From the NCBI GenBank assembly GCA_035582835.1, contig JAYKAV010002519.1:434001-498000 (forward strand): a DNA stretch of 64,000 nucleotides. Direction: 5' to 3'. The translations under genes and the position numbers were made by a program. The notes beneath the pieces are model-generated. The model worked only from the letters and a program-made list of their open reading frames with translations, did no database searches and had not been told where the DNA came from. Numbering within the stretch: the stretch's first letter is position 1; each line of letters opens with the position of its first letter. The stretch comes from Phoebastria nigripes. Its lineage: Eukaryota; Chordata; Aves; Procellariiformes; Diomedeidae. Shown one piece after another: positions 47,001 to 59,543 of this stretch.

Positions 47001-50000
47001 TAATCCTAGTGTCTCTTTAGTTCCTTGAAATTTGTCTCTGTACAAAGGCAAAACTCCTTTAAAAAATTGCCAAAGCTTCATTAAAAAGTTTAACAAGATC
47101 CACTGAAAACTGTAGGCCAGATTGTATACTTGCTCATATTCATGTAATTTCACTGAAAGCAAAGAACTAAATGTACTGCTTCCATGAGATACAATTGTGC
47201 AGGATTTGTCATGTATCCTTCTTTTACTCTAATAGATTCTGGGGAGGGGGGAAANGCACACGATAAGTCCAAAAAGCAAAAAGCACTTGATAGAAACAAG
47301 TAGTTCCATAAGCATTATGTCAGCCCGGGGCGGTTGCTGGCATCTACTGATTCAGCTAGCTCACATCGAAGCCCTTTACTCAGGGAGGTCACTAATGTGA
47401 GCCTCACTCTTCCCTCTTCAGATACTTATTTTCAGAAACTTCTTGGAAATTACTCAGTATTTCCAAGTATTCCAAATGTATTTGGAATCAGTCAAGATAC
47501 TGAAAAACAGTTTGGGCAGGAAGTTGCCATAAAGGCACACAGCACACTCACAAATGTTTTATGTCCTTTAGAAGCCAGGCAAAAAAATCGGAGGTGATCC
47601 ATTGTGCAAACTTCTGATTTTCTCAGCTGCCTATATTAAATCTTCCTTTTTGATCAATTTAATAATTTTTATAGCACTCTACCTTCAAAGTTCTTCCTTT
47701 AGAAAAGGGCAGCAGAAAATTTATGGAAAATAAAGATATGCTGAGTTCAGTTTTCTTATATAGCAGAGGAATTATTAGTCTTCTGTAATATAAATCACAA
47801 GTGAGTGTTTAATTAAAAAAAAATTGCAAATGGAAAAGCACTCATATTGCTCTACTCCAGAGATCTTTTGATACAGAGTTTAAATGAGAAAGAAAATTCA
47901 GTAAAGATCATAGTCTTTGACCTGGTTTCACCAAAGGTTTCATTTTTATTACAGCTTTGTTATGCTCTCTGAGTTTGTTTGGCTTTAGCAGCAACACACA
48001 GAACACACATTAACCACATGGAAACTTTCATCTTTTTGATGAACTAAACATATTCTCTTTGTTTCTCTTTCTCGCATCATTGACAACAGGCTTTGGTGTC
48101 CAACTGTGATAATGTCCTGTGTTCAGAATATACATGTCTCTGTATGAATCTAACAACAGGCAATTGACATCTTGATGGCTTTCTTGTCCTCCATAAGGGG
48201 ATAAACAAACACGTGCATATGCAGCCNATGCTTAAATGGAGAGAAAAACTTGTTCTGACTAGCAGGACTTTCGTACACCTGTTACATTTAATACATATGT
48301 CGGGCACCATCTGTTAAAAAGACTCTTTTTTTCCCTCCTTGTGCTTTAAACAAGTCACACAAATAAAGTGCTAAGAAGCTCAAACATTGTAGCGGTAAAG
48401 AAACGCGTGTTAATGGCTATCCATCAAGGCCTGGGATTTCAACATAAAAACCACATTAGAGCAGAATGAGATCTAAATCAATGGATTGTTCTGTTTCCTA
48501 GCTGCTTATGTTATTCGCACATTACCACAATGAATTCACATTACTTTATTTGTGGTAACCTAACACTACTGTGACAAAGCACTAATTGCTTTAAAATATT
48601 GTGATTAAATATTCAGTCGGGAATTGCTGTTGAAATTAACATTCGTTTTAAAGAAGTCTTTGTCCTCATATCTTTTTGATCTCTTGATTGATATGCAGTC
48701 ATCCCTTAATTGTGGGTAATTTTGTGAGCTATTGCTTGTATTTAAAATACTCCTTTTATATTTGTCCAACTACCTTGATGATTAGATAACCTAAAAAAAA
48801 AAAAAACCACCACAATTTCTGAATCTAATTCTTTGGGAATTTCTTTATGGAGTGTAACTTGTGTCTGCAAATGGATCCATTGTGTACAAGCCCTTTTTTA
48901 GCTATTTTGTTTCTTAGTCTGAATAAATCTAAATGAATTAAACTCTCTTGGCCTTTTTGTGAAAAGCACTGTATTCTGTCTAGGGAATATTTTGAGAGGT
49001 TTTCCTTCATTGCCAGCTGATCAGTGGAAGCAGCCATAGGAATTTACTCTGCTTTTCTATAGCCACTTGACTGTGTAGCATTTCCTTTGAGTCAGGCTTG
49101 GAATCTGGAAATGCTTTGGGTGGCAGAGCACGACTGACTTTCTTTTTGCGAGATAGGGAGATTTCCTGTTTCCATCCAATGCAAGTGCAACAGCTCTCAT
49201 GACATCCTTATTCCTCCCAATGACCCAGTTCATCGTTCATTTTGTTTTATGTTGTAGTCAGGAGATTGCCTGAAGGAAGCCTAAATGGAAGAAATAAGAA
49301 AGCTGGTTTAAATCAATGTTTTTTCTATATACATATCAAGATACACCAAAATTATGATGATTTCTGAACCCAAATATTGTTATCAAATGAGGTTTCGACT
49401 GACTCTGCTAATGTATGAAGAAAAGTTGAAAAGTAATGTGAGACCTAATTGATTTAGTAAAGTATGTGAAGAATAGTTTTGTTCTAAAATATCTTTCCTG
49501 CACTTAAACCTAGATAAAAATGGAGCAATTATTCTGCTTAATTTGTTTTCTCTTTATCTCTGATGTGCTGAGTTGTATGACTGCACCAGCTGATATGCAG
49601 AAAAGTGGGAATACACTCAGCACTCTAACTGTGGAGAGTGAAGGTCTTGCTGACTGCTGGTGTTACAGTAATAACAGTGAGCTGAAACCTACCCAGGAGT
49701 ATTCCCATTCCAGCTAACTACAGAATAATACTTAAACTATAGAAAATTGTTGTATATGCTTGAGTAAAGCTACTTTGCTTTGTGGGCGCAGCCCATATCA
49801 GGTAGAGAACTGACTCAAATAGCATGTTTAGGGTTTAACTGCTCTAACAGTTGGAGGTAGATAAAGAAAACCTTTTAAAAATCAGGACTGTCCCTTTTGG
49901 CACCTAAGTCTGCATATGTAGAGATCCACCTTGACTCCTAACAGAGATCATCTTCTTATTTCCAGCTTCCATGAAAATTTTTTGAGCCACTATGCGTGGT

Positions 50001-50868
50001 AAGAAATATCTGTTCTGGGTTATGTGCTCTGTTATTATCCTGATTTAGAGCTCTGTTGTGATTTTACTGTAAGTGGACAACTACCAAGGCTCTGCATGAG
50101 TCCTTAGGGCTACCGAAGATCCTGAGCACAACCAATGTCAGTAATGATGGAGGCTGCCTCTCTCATGATATACTTGTAATCAGAGCACATCCAAAGGAAG
50201 TGGTTTACCTGTATTNTGGGCATAGCCATTCTAGGCGTGTTTCAAGCCAAATTGCTGGCCCAAAGCCCTGCATCGCAGTAATTCGGAATGAGAACATTTG
50301 ACATTTTCTGCTAACGTAGAGCCACTCTGCTGCCAAGAAAGTAAAGTTCAGGGGACCAAACAGAGCTAGCAATAAACAGCCTAACTCCAGTATAATGATT
50401 AGAGTAATGTCCTACTCTTCTGGGCTCTGCTCCCAGGACTTTCTGTACCATTATTTCTTCAAAAAATGTTGGAGAGAGTTGTGCTGGTACTGTATGAAAA
50501 TGACCACTCAAGACAAAGAGGTAGAGAACCTTCTGCTGAGTCCTGGGTGAGTAGTCAGACTACAAGGTTAGTTTGAAAAGGATAAAAGCAAGGTTCTGCC
50601 ACAAGGTTTGGGGGTTTGTCTGTTTTTTGCTTAAGATCAAAAGTTATGCATTGTCCCTTAAAAGCAGACATGTGTGAGGCCTGGGTGCTGAAAAGAAGTA
50701 GGTGTCTAGCATTTTCACAGGTAAATGAGAGCGCTAGCCCCCTGCTTTGGATGTAATATGTGACTTCTGGAAGTTTTCTCTTGCGCCTTTCCAATGACAT
50801 TTATTTTAGAATGTTTGGATGTTCCCAGTACTAGGTGCTCAAATCTAGATATATGTGTGTTTGAGTCA
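44062..50868. other. Unique AT-rich non-coding DNA
   Basis: No gene recognised. Contents include a 20-bp near-perfect foldback (47,469-47,488), a run of 14 A (48,793-48,806) and a repeat-free AT-rich stretch at 48,490-48,760 with several TAATT motifs. An ATG frame of 65 codons at 49,520-49,717 starts with a hydrophobic signal-peptide-like segment, but nothing supports it as a gene. N calls are fairly frequent, for example 44,100, 45,441, 45,694, 46,258, 46,635, 46,900 and 47,256. Confidence 0.55.
47469..47488. repeat. Inverted repeat, 9-bp arms, 2-base centre
   Basis: ATTCCAAAT, then GT, then the exact reverse complement ATTTGGAAT. It is short and lies in AT-rich DNA. No function is apparent. 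Confidence 0.8.
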
Positions 50869-50926
50869 GGCCCATTAAAATGGAATGGAATGGAATGGAA
50901 TGGAATGGAATGGAATGGGCCCATTA
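50869..50926. repeat. (TGGAA)7 microsatellite flanked by 9-bp direct repeats
   Basis: Seven perfect TGGAA units at 50,881-50,915 plus a partial unit lie between two copies of GGCCCATTA, at 50,869-50,877 and 50,918-50,926. The array is uninterrupted. The flanking repeats are 49 bases apart and enclose the whole array. Confidence 0.95.
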
Positions 50927-53900
50927 ACCCAGGAATACTTGCACATGTCTTTAGGTAAAGATTTGCAGATTAACTAAAACAAGAAGCAGGTCTTTTTTAC
51001 AAGCTCTACTAAATACTACCATTACGTGAATTTGTTTTTTTATGTAAATGAACTTTGAGTGATAGGCTCTACTTCTCAGCAAGTTGTGAACAGAGGTGTG
51101 AGTGGCACAGAATTTTGTTTCCCTTTTAATCTTAACCAAACTGAGCCTTCCAATCTTTTGTGGCAAGCTCTGCAATTATAACCACTTGTTTAGAAACACT
51201 TAATGCTTTTCCTGGGACCATGTCTCCTACTTTTCTTCTGTTAATGGAAGAAAGGAGTAGCACTCACCTCTCTGTTACCCTTACCAAACTCTAAACTTCC
51301 TAATCTGTACAACTTCTGTGAACTAATAAGCATGAGACAGGAGTATATGCATATTGACTACTACCTAAACTTTCAGGATAGAAAGTGACAGTGCCCACAA
51401 AAAAGAACAAATTCATTCTAGAAATGCCAACAGTCTGCACAACAAAATAAGCCAGCGTGATGCCAAATAATAAAGCTCAGCTCTACCATTCACAAGTAGA
51501 TTCCAGTAGTGTATGTGTAACTATTTGTATGATGTTATTTGCTTGACACAAAATATTTTTCAAAGAGGCAATTGAATAATAGTTATAGTTAAATGTGTTA
51601 TTTTCAAATAGTACTTATTTTAATCAGGTGAAATTCAGCTGAATATTTCTCTATTATCACAAGGGTCAAGTTCTAGGGATAATTAAAGTGAGTTTGTATC
51701 AGAATGANAATCGTTCTTAGTAGAAAGAAAAGTATTTATTTCAAACTCCTTGCTTTGCTTGCAACTGCAGCATTCCAAGTTTGCAGTCTCTCAAACTTCT
51801 GACACTCATGCCTCCTTCCTGGCTTCTTTCTTACCAAGTATTTGGGATTTGGGCAAACATTTTAATTCTAAGAATTCTAGAAGTCAAAACACATTCATTT
51901 GAGAACCCAGATAGATCCTTTTGCAAATTATCTGGATCCTGAGTGTTTCCTTGCAGAAATCTTAAATGTGGTCTGTATTTTATAAATGTTGAAAACATCG
52001 AGCTGTGTTCAAGACAGTGAACTTGTGTTCTAAAGTTATTAATTAATCTTAAATATATGCAAATTAGTTTTAAAAGGTGGAAAGAGAAGTTGTAGGTGAC
52101 AATTATTTGATATTCAGGTTTGCAAAGTGAGTAAAGATAGTNGTATTTAATTTTAGACTGGTTCCTGTCTACACGTTCACTCTTACTTGGGCATAGACAC
52201 ATTTAACATCTGTGACAAGCTAAATACAACTTTAGATAAGCTAAAGTCTAAACATGTCAGGAATCTCAGAATAGGAAACATGTTACTCTGACTGAGCCAT
52301 GCAGTGGCAGGGAGTCTCTCCACCGATCTCCCCTGTTCTTCTGCCCTTTTATGCTGGTTCATAATTTATATACCATATTGCTTAAGGCTTGCCTCTGGGT
52401 AACCATCTTTTGACCTAGTTATTTTTGAGCAAAAGAAGAGGGTCCGTACATGAATGGACATTCAAGCAATTTTAGGTTGGAGCAGGAGAAGCTGGGACCA
52501 AAGGCCCAGTGGAAGAATAATGGGGTCAGAGAAGAGGCAGAGGAGGAATAGTTGAATAATAAATGAAATCCATCTTTGCTGTCATTCATGACTCATTACA
52601 GAACAAATGTGTTTCTTTCTGATTAATTCTGTTTCTAAGGGACTGTTCTGTGCCAGCTTTTGATTCGGTGTATTTTTTCTGCTATTCCTTTCTACTTCTT
52701 CTGCACCAGCACATGCAAACCAAACTTGATTTCAAAAAAGGTGGAAAACCACCTTCCCAATAAATATGAAGAATTCATTATNTCACTCATTGTATTTGTA
52801 CACAGTTACAAATGATTAATTTAAGAGAGATAATATGTTCAGTCTTAAGGATTTGTGTTGCACGAGCATGTTTAACACACTGGCACCATCACTGAGTATT
52901 TCAGGGGCATGCTGGTTATTAGAATTACTAGAACATCTTACAAAGACTGTCTGGGCAATCACTCTAGGCAGTGTCTCTCCATGGCTAACATATTATAAAG
53001 GTATACATCTGGTCTGTCTATATGTTGCAAGCTTCTACTCTAGCAAACATATTAAGTGAGACACAAGCTTAAGCCACCCTCGATAAAGATGCAGAACTTT
53101 TCTTTCAGGTGGGAGTCCTACTCCTCAGTCAGCCTTTTGCAGGACAAACATACTTGTCCCTCTTCAAGCTCACTATTCCACTTTAGTCATTAGTTTGCCC
53201 CCAGTTACCAGACAGTGAATGAGATCAATGATACCAGGACACTAAAAAGCATGGAACAAGCACAACTTTTTTTTCTGCAAAAGATCTCCAGGGAGATAAC
53301 ATTTTCTGGTGGCACTACAGCCTGGACTAAACTGAAAGTCATCGTTAACCATCTTTCTCTGAAATTTTCTTGACCCTCCCATCTACAAACCAGTAAAAGC
53401 TAGTACACATCTAAATTAAGCAGGCACTCTAAGTTTTTGATAGCAAATAATCTATTTATGTTACTAAATGTGTGTGGTTTTGTGTGTGGACAAAAAGCTA
53501 ACTGTAAATCACAGAACATGAATAAAGGGAGATGTTCTAGTTAACAATTGGCACAATAGCTGGTAGTCAGGAAAAAAGAAAAAAAAACAAAACAGGCACA
53601 GAAAGTAGGCTTACCTCTCTCTCAGTACATCATTGTCTGTAGCCTCTCCTTCAAAGCATTACCTTTTACAGCTACGGCACAGTTTTGGGTAGATGACGAT
53701 GCATGTCCATAAGGGTGTGCCCATGGACAGGTCATGTATTACTTCCTTGTGAATCCTGATGTTCAGTTGCAGCTCATGTGGCATTATGCTTCTTGAGCTA
53801 ACTTTTTATTTGCTTGGCATTTTAGTGTTTATTTTGTTTGCTGCCTGCTTTGGGATTTATTTGCATTTTCTTAATATTGTGCCTGGATATCCTGCATTGT

Positions 53901-55799
53901 TGATTTTTCATAAATAATTCTTCAGCTAAATTCCCTGGTGTATGAATACTTGGGCAATAAACAGAGATAGCAAGTTCAAAGCAGAGATTTTAATTGTAAA
54001 TGAATACATAAAATTGATTATCTCAAGGGGTTAGTGATACAGTACTTTAATGTTGTGCTCCCATTATCTCACCACCTAAGATCTGAATCAGTCCTTGGAA
54101 GTGCCTATCTCCATTGTAAATAAAGGTTGCCTAGGGCAAGTAGCCTACAAATGTAAGCATTTCATTGCATGCCTAACATTAAATGGACTGAATTCAGGAT
54201 CCAGGCCTCAGAGTTTGTCTCATAGATCAGAATAACATATCATCTTCAGATGAGAGTTATTTTGTCTTCACATAATCTTTTACCTCTTACCTGTGTAAAC
54301 CATGGGTCAGCTACTATGGGGCTAATATGTCAGTTCACAAAGTTATGATGGATCTATCTTGGCTCTTGTNCTCATCTGAGGTGAATGAAATTCATACTAG
54401 GAGGTTTGAATGATTGTCAAAATTCATTGGTGGGAATAACTTTGAAAATTGGTTAATTCTTTTCACAGTTGCTGACCATGTCCTGTTAACTCTGTAAATA
54501 GATATGGGAGTAGACATAATGTTATCAGGTNCAAGAGGAAAGATTTCATCTTAGTGTCTTTTCTAATTTTAGAAATTCAAATTAGCTGACCTATATCAGC
54601 TGTGATTTTCCAGAAAAAATAATAATAACAATGTAGATAAATTCTACAATGGGTTTACTAAACATTCATTCCAATGTATAGTCCTGATTCTTAATCTTAA
54701 TGCAAGAAACAGATGACAGTCCTGGTCATCCAGGACATTTATCCCTTTAAGATCAATGAAATAAATAGAATATGAGATATGCTGGGAAATTAACTCACTA
54801 TATAAATGCTTCTGCAGCTCCTATTGATGCAAAACAATGGTATGTAATCATGNTTCCATCTAAAAAAATCAACAAATTAAATTACTAATATATTTATTAG
54901 AATAGCTGCAACATTATAGTCTAATGAATGAAATCTGTATCACATGTACCTAGCAAAGTCTGTGACCAAGAAAGAAGATTTGATCCCTCCAGATAAAAAT
55001 GAAAAATTCATCATTAGCAAGTGGAAAAGTATGGTTAAACCTGAGATATTTAAAGGAGTCCTTGGTTAGTCTTTAGATTTGAGTTCTAAGCCAGCTTGTA
55101 GAATGTATATCTAATTTACTACAACAAGCAACGTCATTGTCTTTTGAGATTATGTCACTAAAAGTCTACAATGAAATCATGGAGGATTTCATTGAATGAA
55201 ATCATGGAGGATCCTAAATAACGATGGCACAGATTTGCCCATATTAAACTCAGTATTGATAATTCTGAAGGTTTATACAAATACCTGAGATCATTGTACA
55301 AGTAACTTTGAGGCTGGCAAGTATGAGGACACATTCACACTTCGGGACTTCTGAATTTGCCATTGAAAAACAGCAATTAGTCATCCTCTGATGAAAGCAA
55401 CACCAAACTCAAATGTGTAAATTTTTCCTCAGTCACACACACCACAGCTGCTGTCACAAACAGATCAGGCTTAGCATGCTATAATCATAAAGCTTACAAA
55501 AGCTTTAAAAAGAAATGTTCTTATCAAAATTTGAAATTTCTTCATCACCATAATCCTTAAGTAATACTAAATTATTATGGAAAAGAATCTTCAGGACTGT
55601 TTGCAGAGCCTTAATTGTATATACCTACTTTTAATAAAACATTTTGCTGCTGCTGTGTTTCTTCATTAACAAATCTCTGTTTACCTTTTTTTTTCCCTCA
55701 ACATTTATTTTCTCCTCTCTTCTGATGTTACTCTAACCAGAAGCAGCACTTAATAATGGCAAACTCTGCCAATAAAAGCATTAATTCCTATCTGCTTAT
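50927..55799. other. Unique AT-rich non-coding DNA
   Basis: No gene recognised. It holds a 25-bp-period tandem duplication at 55,171-55,212. The longest frames (74-123 codons) show no domain. N calls at 51,707, 52,142, 52,782, 54,370, 54,531 and 54,853. Confidence 0.55.
55171..55212. repeat. Two-copy tandem duplication, 25-bp period
   Basis: ATGAAATCATGGAGGAT occurs at 55,171-55,187 and again at 55,196-55,212, separated by TTCATTGA. The two copies are identical over 17 bases, which points to a fairly recent local duplication. Confidence 0.9.
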
Positions 55800-56260
55800 A
55801 AGTGTCCAGTCATCCTGGAGAGGTAGGGTTCAGTTTAAGGCACCCAAAATTAGTAGCCTGCATGTAGGTGTCTAAATGAGCAGCAGGTAGCTCTGGATAT
55901 TATCAGTACAAATCTTGGGCACAGTTAATTTGTTTAAATGACGCATCTTGTACCATCTGAGTTGCTCTTACCCTGTGGATGTCCCTGTGTGACCCTCTGG
56001 AGGGGCACGGGTATCTCAATTTGCTTATCACGTTGGCAGCCCCACGCGAGATACCTTGGAAAATCTGAAATAACACCAAGTACCCATGTTTATGTGCCTG
56101 ATTTCAGTTCAGGGTGAGATGAATCACTCCTTAGTCTCCACTGTGTCTCAATGGGCACAGCCACTCATTGAATGAGGGGCTCAGAGCATGATCCAATTTA
56201 CTCTGAAATAGACATCTAAATTCAGGTGCCTAAATACGAGCATCTAGTGTCCATCTCAAG
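55800..56260. repeat. Probable old interspersed repeat of birds and reptiles
   Basis: 'gtaggtgtctaaatgagcag' near 55,865, 'ataccttggaaaatctgaaa' near 56,050 and 'catctaaattcaggtgcctaaata' at 56,211-56,234 resemble phrases such as 'aggtgcctaaata' and 'accttggaaaatctgggc' that recur in old repeats of birds and reptiles. The stretch directly precedes CR1 copy C. The family is not named and the borders are uncertain. Confidence 0.35.
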
Positions 56261-56499
56261 CACCATGGGGTACATGAGGCACCTTGACAGACTAGTTTCT
56301 GTGACAGGGATNCTGTGGGAGACCACTACCCTTCTGGAGGGACAGCTCAAGGTCAGGTGGGTTATGCTTGACACTAGAAGTCTGGGCATCTTACATGAGC
56401 TCCAGAAATCAAAGAGTCATCTTGAGTTGAACCCAAGCTTGCTGAATCCCTGGATCTTAATTTTTCATTGTTCTGCTTTTTCTCTATAGCTGTTCTGGN

Positions 56500-58253
56500 T
56501 ACTGTCATAAAAGACAATAAAAAATGTTCCTATAAATACATTAACAACAAAAGGAGGGCTAAGGAGAATCTCCATCCTTTATTGGATGTGGGGGGAAGCA
56601 TAATGACAAAGGATGAGGAAAAGGCTGAGGTACTTAATGCCTTCTTTGCCTCAGTCTTTAATAGTAAGACCAGTTGTTCTCTGGGTACCCAGCCCCCTGA
56701 GCTGGAAGACAGGGACAGGGAGCAGAATGAAGCCCCCATAATCCAACAGAAAATGGTTAGCAACCTGTTANACCACTTGGACACACACAAGTCTATGGGG
56801 CNGGATGGGATCCACCCAAGGGTACTGAGGGAGCTGGTGGAAGTGCTCACCAAGCCACTTTCAATCATTTATGAGCAGTTCTGGATAACCGGGGAGGTCC
56901 CAGTTGACTGGAGGTTAGCAAACATGACACCCATCTACAAGAAGGGCCGGAAGGAGGATTCGGGGAACTACAGGCCTGTCAGTCTGACCTCAGTTAGGGT
57001 CCTAACCGAGAAAGGTTGGAGCAGATCATCCTGACTGCCATCACAAGGTACATACAGGACAACCAGGGGATCAGGCCCAGCCAGCACGGGTTCATGAAAG
57101 GCAGGTCCTGCTTGACCAACCTGATNTCCTTCTATGACCAGGTGACCCGCCTAGTGGATGAGGGAAACGCTGTGGATGTGGTCTACCTGGACTTCAGTAA
57201 AGCCTTCGACACTTGTCTCCCACAGCATCCTCCTAGAGAAGCTGGCAGCTCATGGCCTAGACAGGTGTACTCTTCACTGGGTAAAAAACTGGCTGGATGG
57301 CTGGGCCCAAAGAGTTGTGGTGAATGGAGTTAACTCCAGTTGGCAGCCGGTCACACGTGGTGTTCCCCAGGGCTCAGTATTGGGGCCAGTTCTGTTTAAT
57401 ATCTCTATCAATGATCTGGACGAGGGGATTAAGTGCCCCTTCAGTAAGTTTGCAGACGACACCAAGCTGGGCGGGAGTGTTGATCTGCTTGAGGGTAGAA
57501 AGGCTCTACGGAGGGATCTGGACNGGCTGGATCGATGGGCTGAGGCCAATTGTATGAGGTTCAACAAGGCTAAGTGTCAGGTCCTGCACTTGGGTCACAA
57601 CACCCCCATGCAACTGCTACAGGCTTGGGGAAGAGTGGCTGGAAAGCTGCCCGGCNGAAAAGGACCTGGGGGTGTGGGACAGGGTGCTGGTTGACAGCTG
57701 GCTGAATATGAGCCGGCAGTGTGTCCAGGTGGCCAAGAAGGCCGATGCATCCTGGCTTGTATCAGAAATAGTGGCCAGCAGGAGTAGGGAGGTGATCGTG
57801 CCCCTGTACTCGGCGGTGGTGAGGCCGCACCTCAAATACTGTGTTCAGTGTTGGGCCCCTCACTACAAGAAGGACATTGAGGTGCTGGAGTGTGTCCAAA
57901 GAAGGGCATTGAAGCTGAAGGGTCTAGAGAACAAGTCCTNTGAGGAGCGGCTGAGGGAACTGGGACTGTTTAGCCTGGAGAAGAGGAGGCTGAGGGGAGA
58001 CCTTATCGCTCTCTACCTGAAAGGAGGTTGGGATGAGGTGGGTGTCGGTCTCTTTTCCCAGGTAACAAGTGATAGGACAAAAGGAAATGGCCTCAAGTTG
58101 CGCCAGGAGAGATTTAGATTGGATATTAGGAAAAATTTCTTCACCAAAAGTGTTATCAAGCATTGGAACAGGNTGCCCAGAGAAGTGGTTGAGTCACCGA
58201 CCCTGGAGGTATTTAAAAGACGTGTAGATGTGGTGCTTAGGGACATGGTTTAG
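56500..58253 (+). pseudogene. CR1 ORF2 reverse transcriptase remnant, frameshifted
   Basis: Recognisable in order are: the region before the RT (SYKYINNKRRAKENL, EVLNAFFASVFNSK), RT motifs (DGIHPRVLREL, WRLANMTPIYKKG, NYRPVSLTS), then QHGFMKGRSCLTNL and [12 protein letters not shown], then [14 protein letters not shown] and the catalytic FADD box (57,449-57,460, intact), then the thumb and C-terminal region ending FKRRVDVVLRDMV with the normal stop at 58,251-58,253. These pieces lie in frames that change at least three times: at about 56,995-57,015, at about 57,211 (an extra T in 'gacacttgtctccc') and between about 57,615 and 57,700 (altered 'gcaactgctacagg' and an extra 'tgtgggacaggg'). The protein cannot be made intact, although the active-site aspartates survive. 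Confidence 0.9.
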
Positions 58254-58336
58254 TGGTGGACTTGGCAGTGTTAGGTTTACGGTTGGACTCGATGATCTTA
58301 AAGGTCTTTTCCAACCTAAATGGTTCTATGATTCTA
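56500..58336 (+). mobile_element. CR1 LINE copy C, longest in the window, 5'-truncated
   Basis: CR1 homology starts near 56,500 ('aaagacaataaaaaatgttc') and runs about 1.84 kb to a typical CR1 end ('ggttggactcgatgatctta', 'aaggtcttttccaacct', then 'gttctatgattcta' at 58,324-58,336). It keeps most of the reverse transcriptase, the region behind it and the 3' untranslated part, but lacks the 5' region, ORF1 and the endonuclease. Over the shared part it closely resembles copy B. The unrelated DNA just upstream marks the truncation point, typical of incomplete target-primed reverse transcription. The N calls are strikingly dense (see findings). Confidence 0.95.
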
Positions 58337-59543
58337 AAACATTCATAAAATGATACCAAATCAGTACATTGTACTATGCCAAAAACAGGTTTACCAGGGA
58401 GACAAGCNAGGTGCTTGACCTTCTGGCAGTGTCTAATGAGACACTTCCTCTGAGTAATATGATAAGGGAAAGAAAACATCACTGTACAACACTTGCAAGA
58501 CCACAGCTTCAGCCAGANCTGCATATCTGCTTTTGTCCTGCTCTAATCACTATGCAATGGTGCACAGCAAGAGAGAATCTGGTCCCCAGTCTGAGAGTTC
58601 AACTGCTCTCACTCCTGGGAGGATCGTTTACTACAGACTTCTTTCAGAGCTTAGAGAGGGCTGTACTGTAGCATTGGCTGATTCAAGAAAATTCAAACCA
58701 GTGTAATGATATGTGCACAGTTGTAAACATCTAACGTAGGCTGTAAAGCAAAACCAGACCTCCTGGAGTCCTTTGGGGGTATTTCTATGTTGCTTTGCCA
58801 TGCCAATAAACACTTGTTTTGTCCAGAGTTCGAGCAGATAAGAAACACCAAAGGGAATCCCTAGCCACAGTTTGCACAGTGCTGTCCTGGCACTAGTAAG
58901 ACCAGCTACTGAGATCGCTTCTCATTTGATTTGGCAAAGTGTATATAACAACACTGTAATGGTTCCATGTGTTAAAAATGCAATCACATGCAACACCAAA
59001 CTCTGCAAATGTAGTGTCCTGAAAAGCAATGAAATTGTGCATGACAGCACTTGCTTGGGTTACTTCTAAACAGCAATATTGCTGGAATTCATTTGGCTCA
59101 TCACAAATGAGTGCACAGATTTCAAGAAAGTATGCCTAAAGAGGATAAGTTACTCTCCAAAAACCTAAGTCCTGATTGGTTTTATCCTTTAGGTAGTGAG
59201 GCAGAAGGTGCAAAAACACATACCTGCATCTATTATAGCTTCTGGCTTACTGAAAGGTATCTTTGCAGACTTTGCTGTAAAAAAAAGGTTTATTGAAATA
59301 GCTAGTGTGTATTAACACAAAGAAAATGTCCAGTCTCTTTTCTTAAATTTCATNAGTTCAGTAAAGGAGAAACAACTGTTATAGGAGTTTGAAAGTAGCT
59401 TTGGATCCTGAAATAATCCTGCCACTGAAATCAAATGTTTCTGATGCCTTGGACACACAGTTTAATCTCTCTAGCTCACATTTTAATTTGTAAAATTAGG
59501 ATAGCAATATTTAATTGTTTTCCTTAGTGGGGATAGTATAAGG

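Noticed and set aside
49520..49717. 65-codon ATG frame starting with a signal-peptide-like hydrophobic segment and ending in a Cys/Ser-rich tail
   Set aside because: It is single, short, in AT-rich DNA, with no Kozak-like context, splice partners or known family. A secreted peptide cannot be supported from sequence alone.
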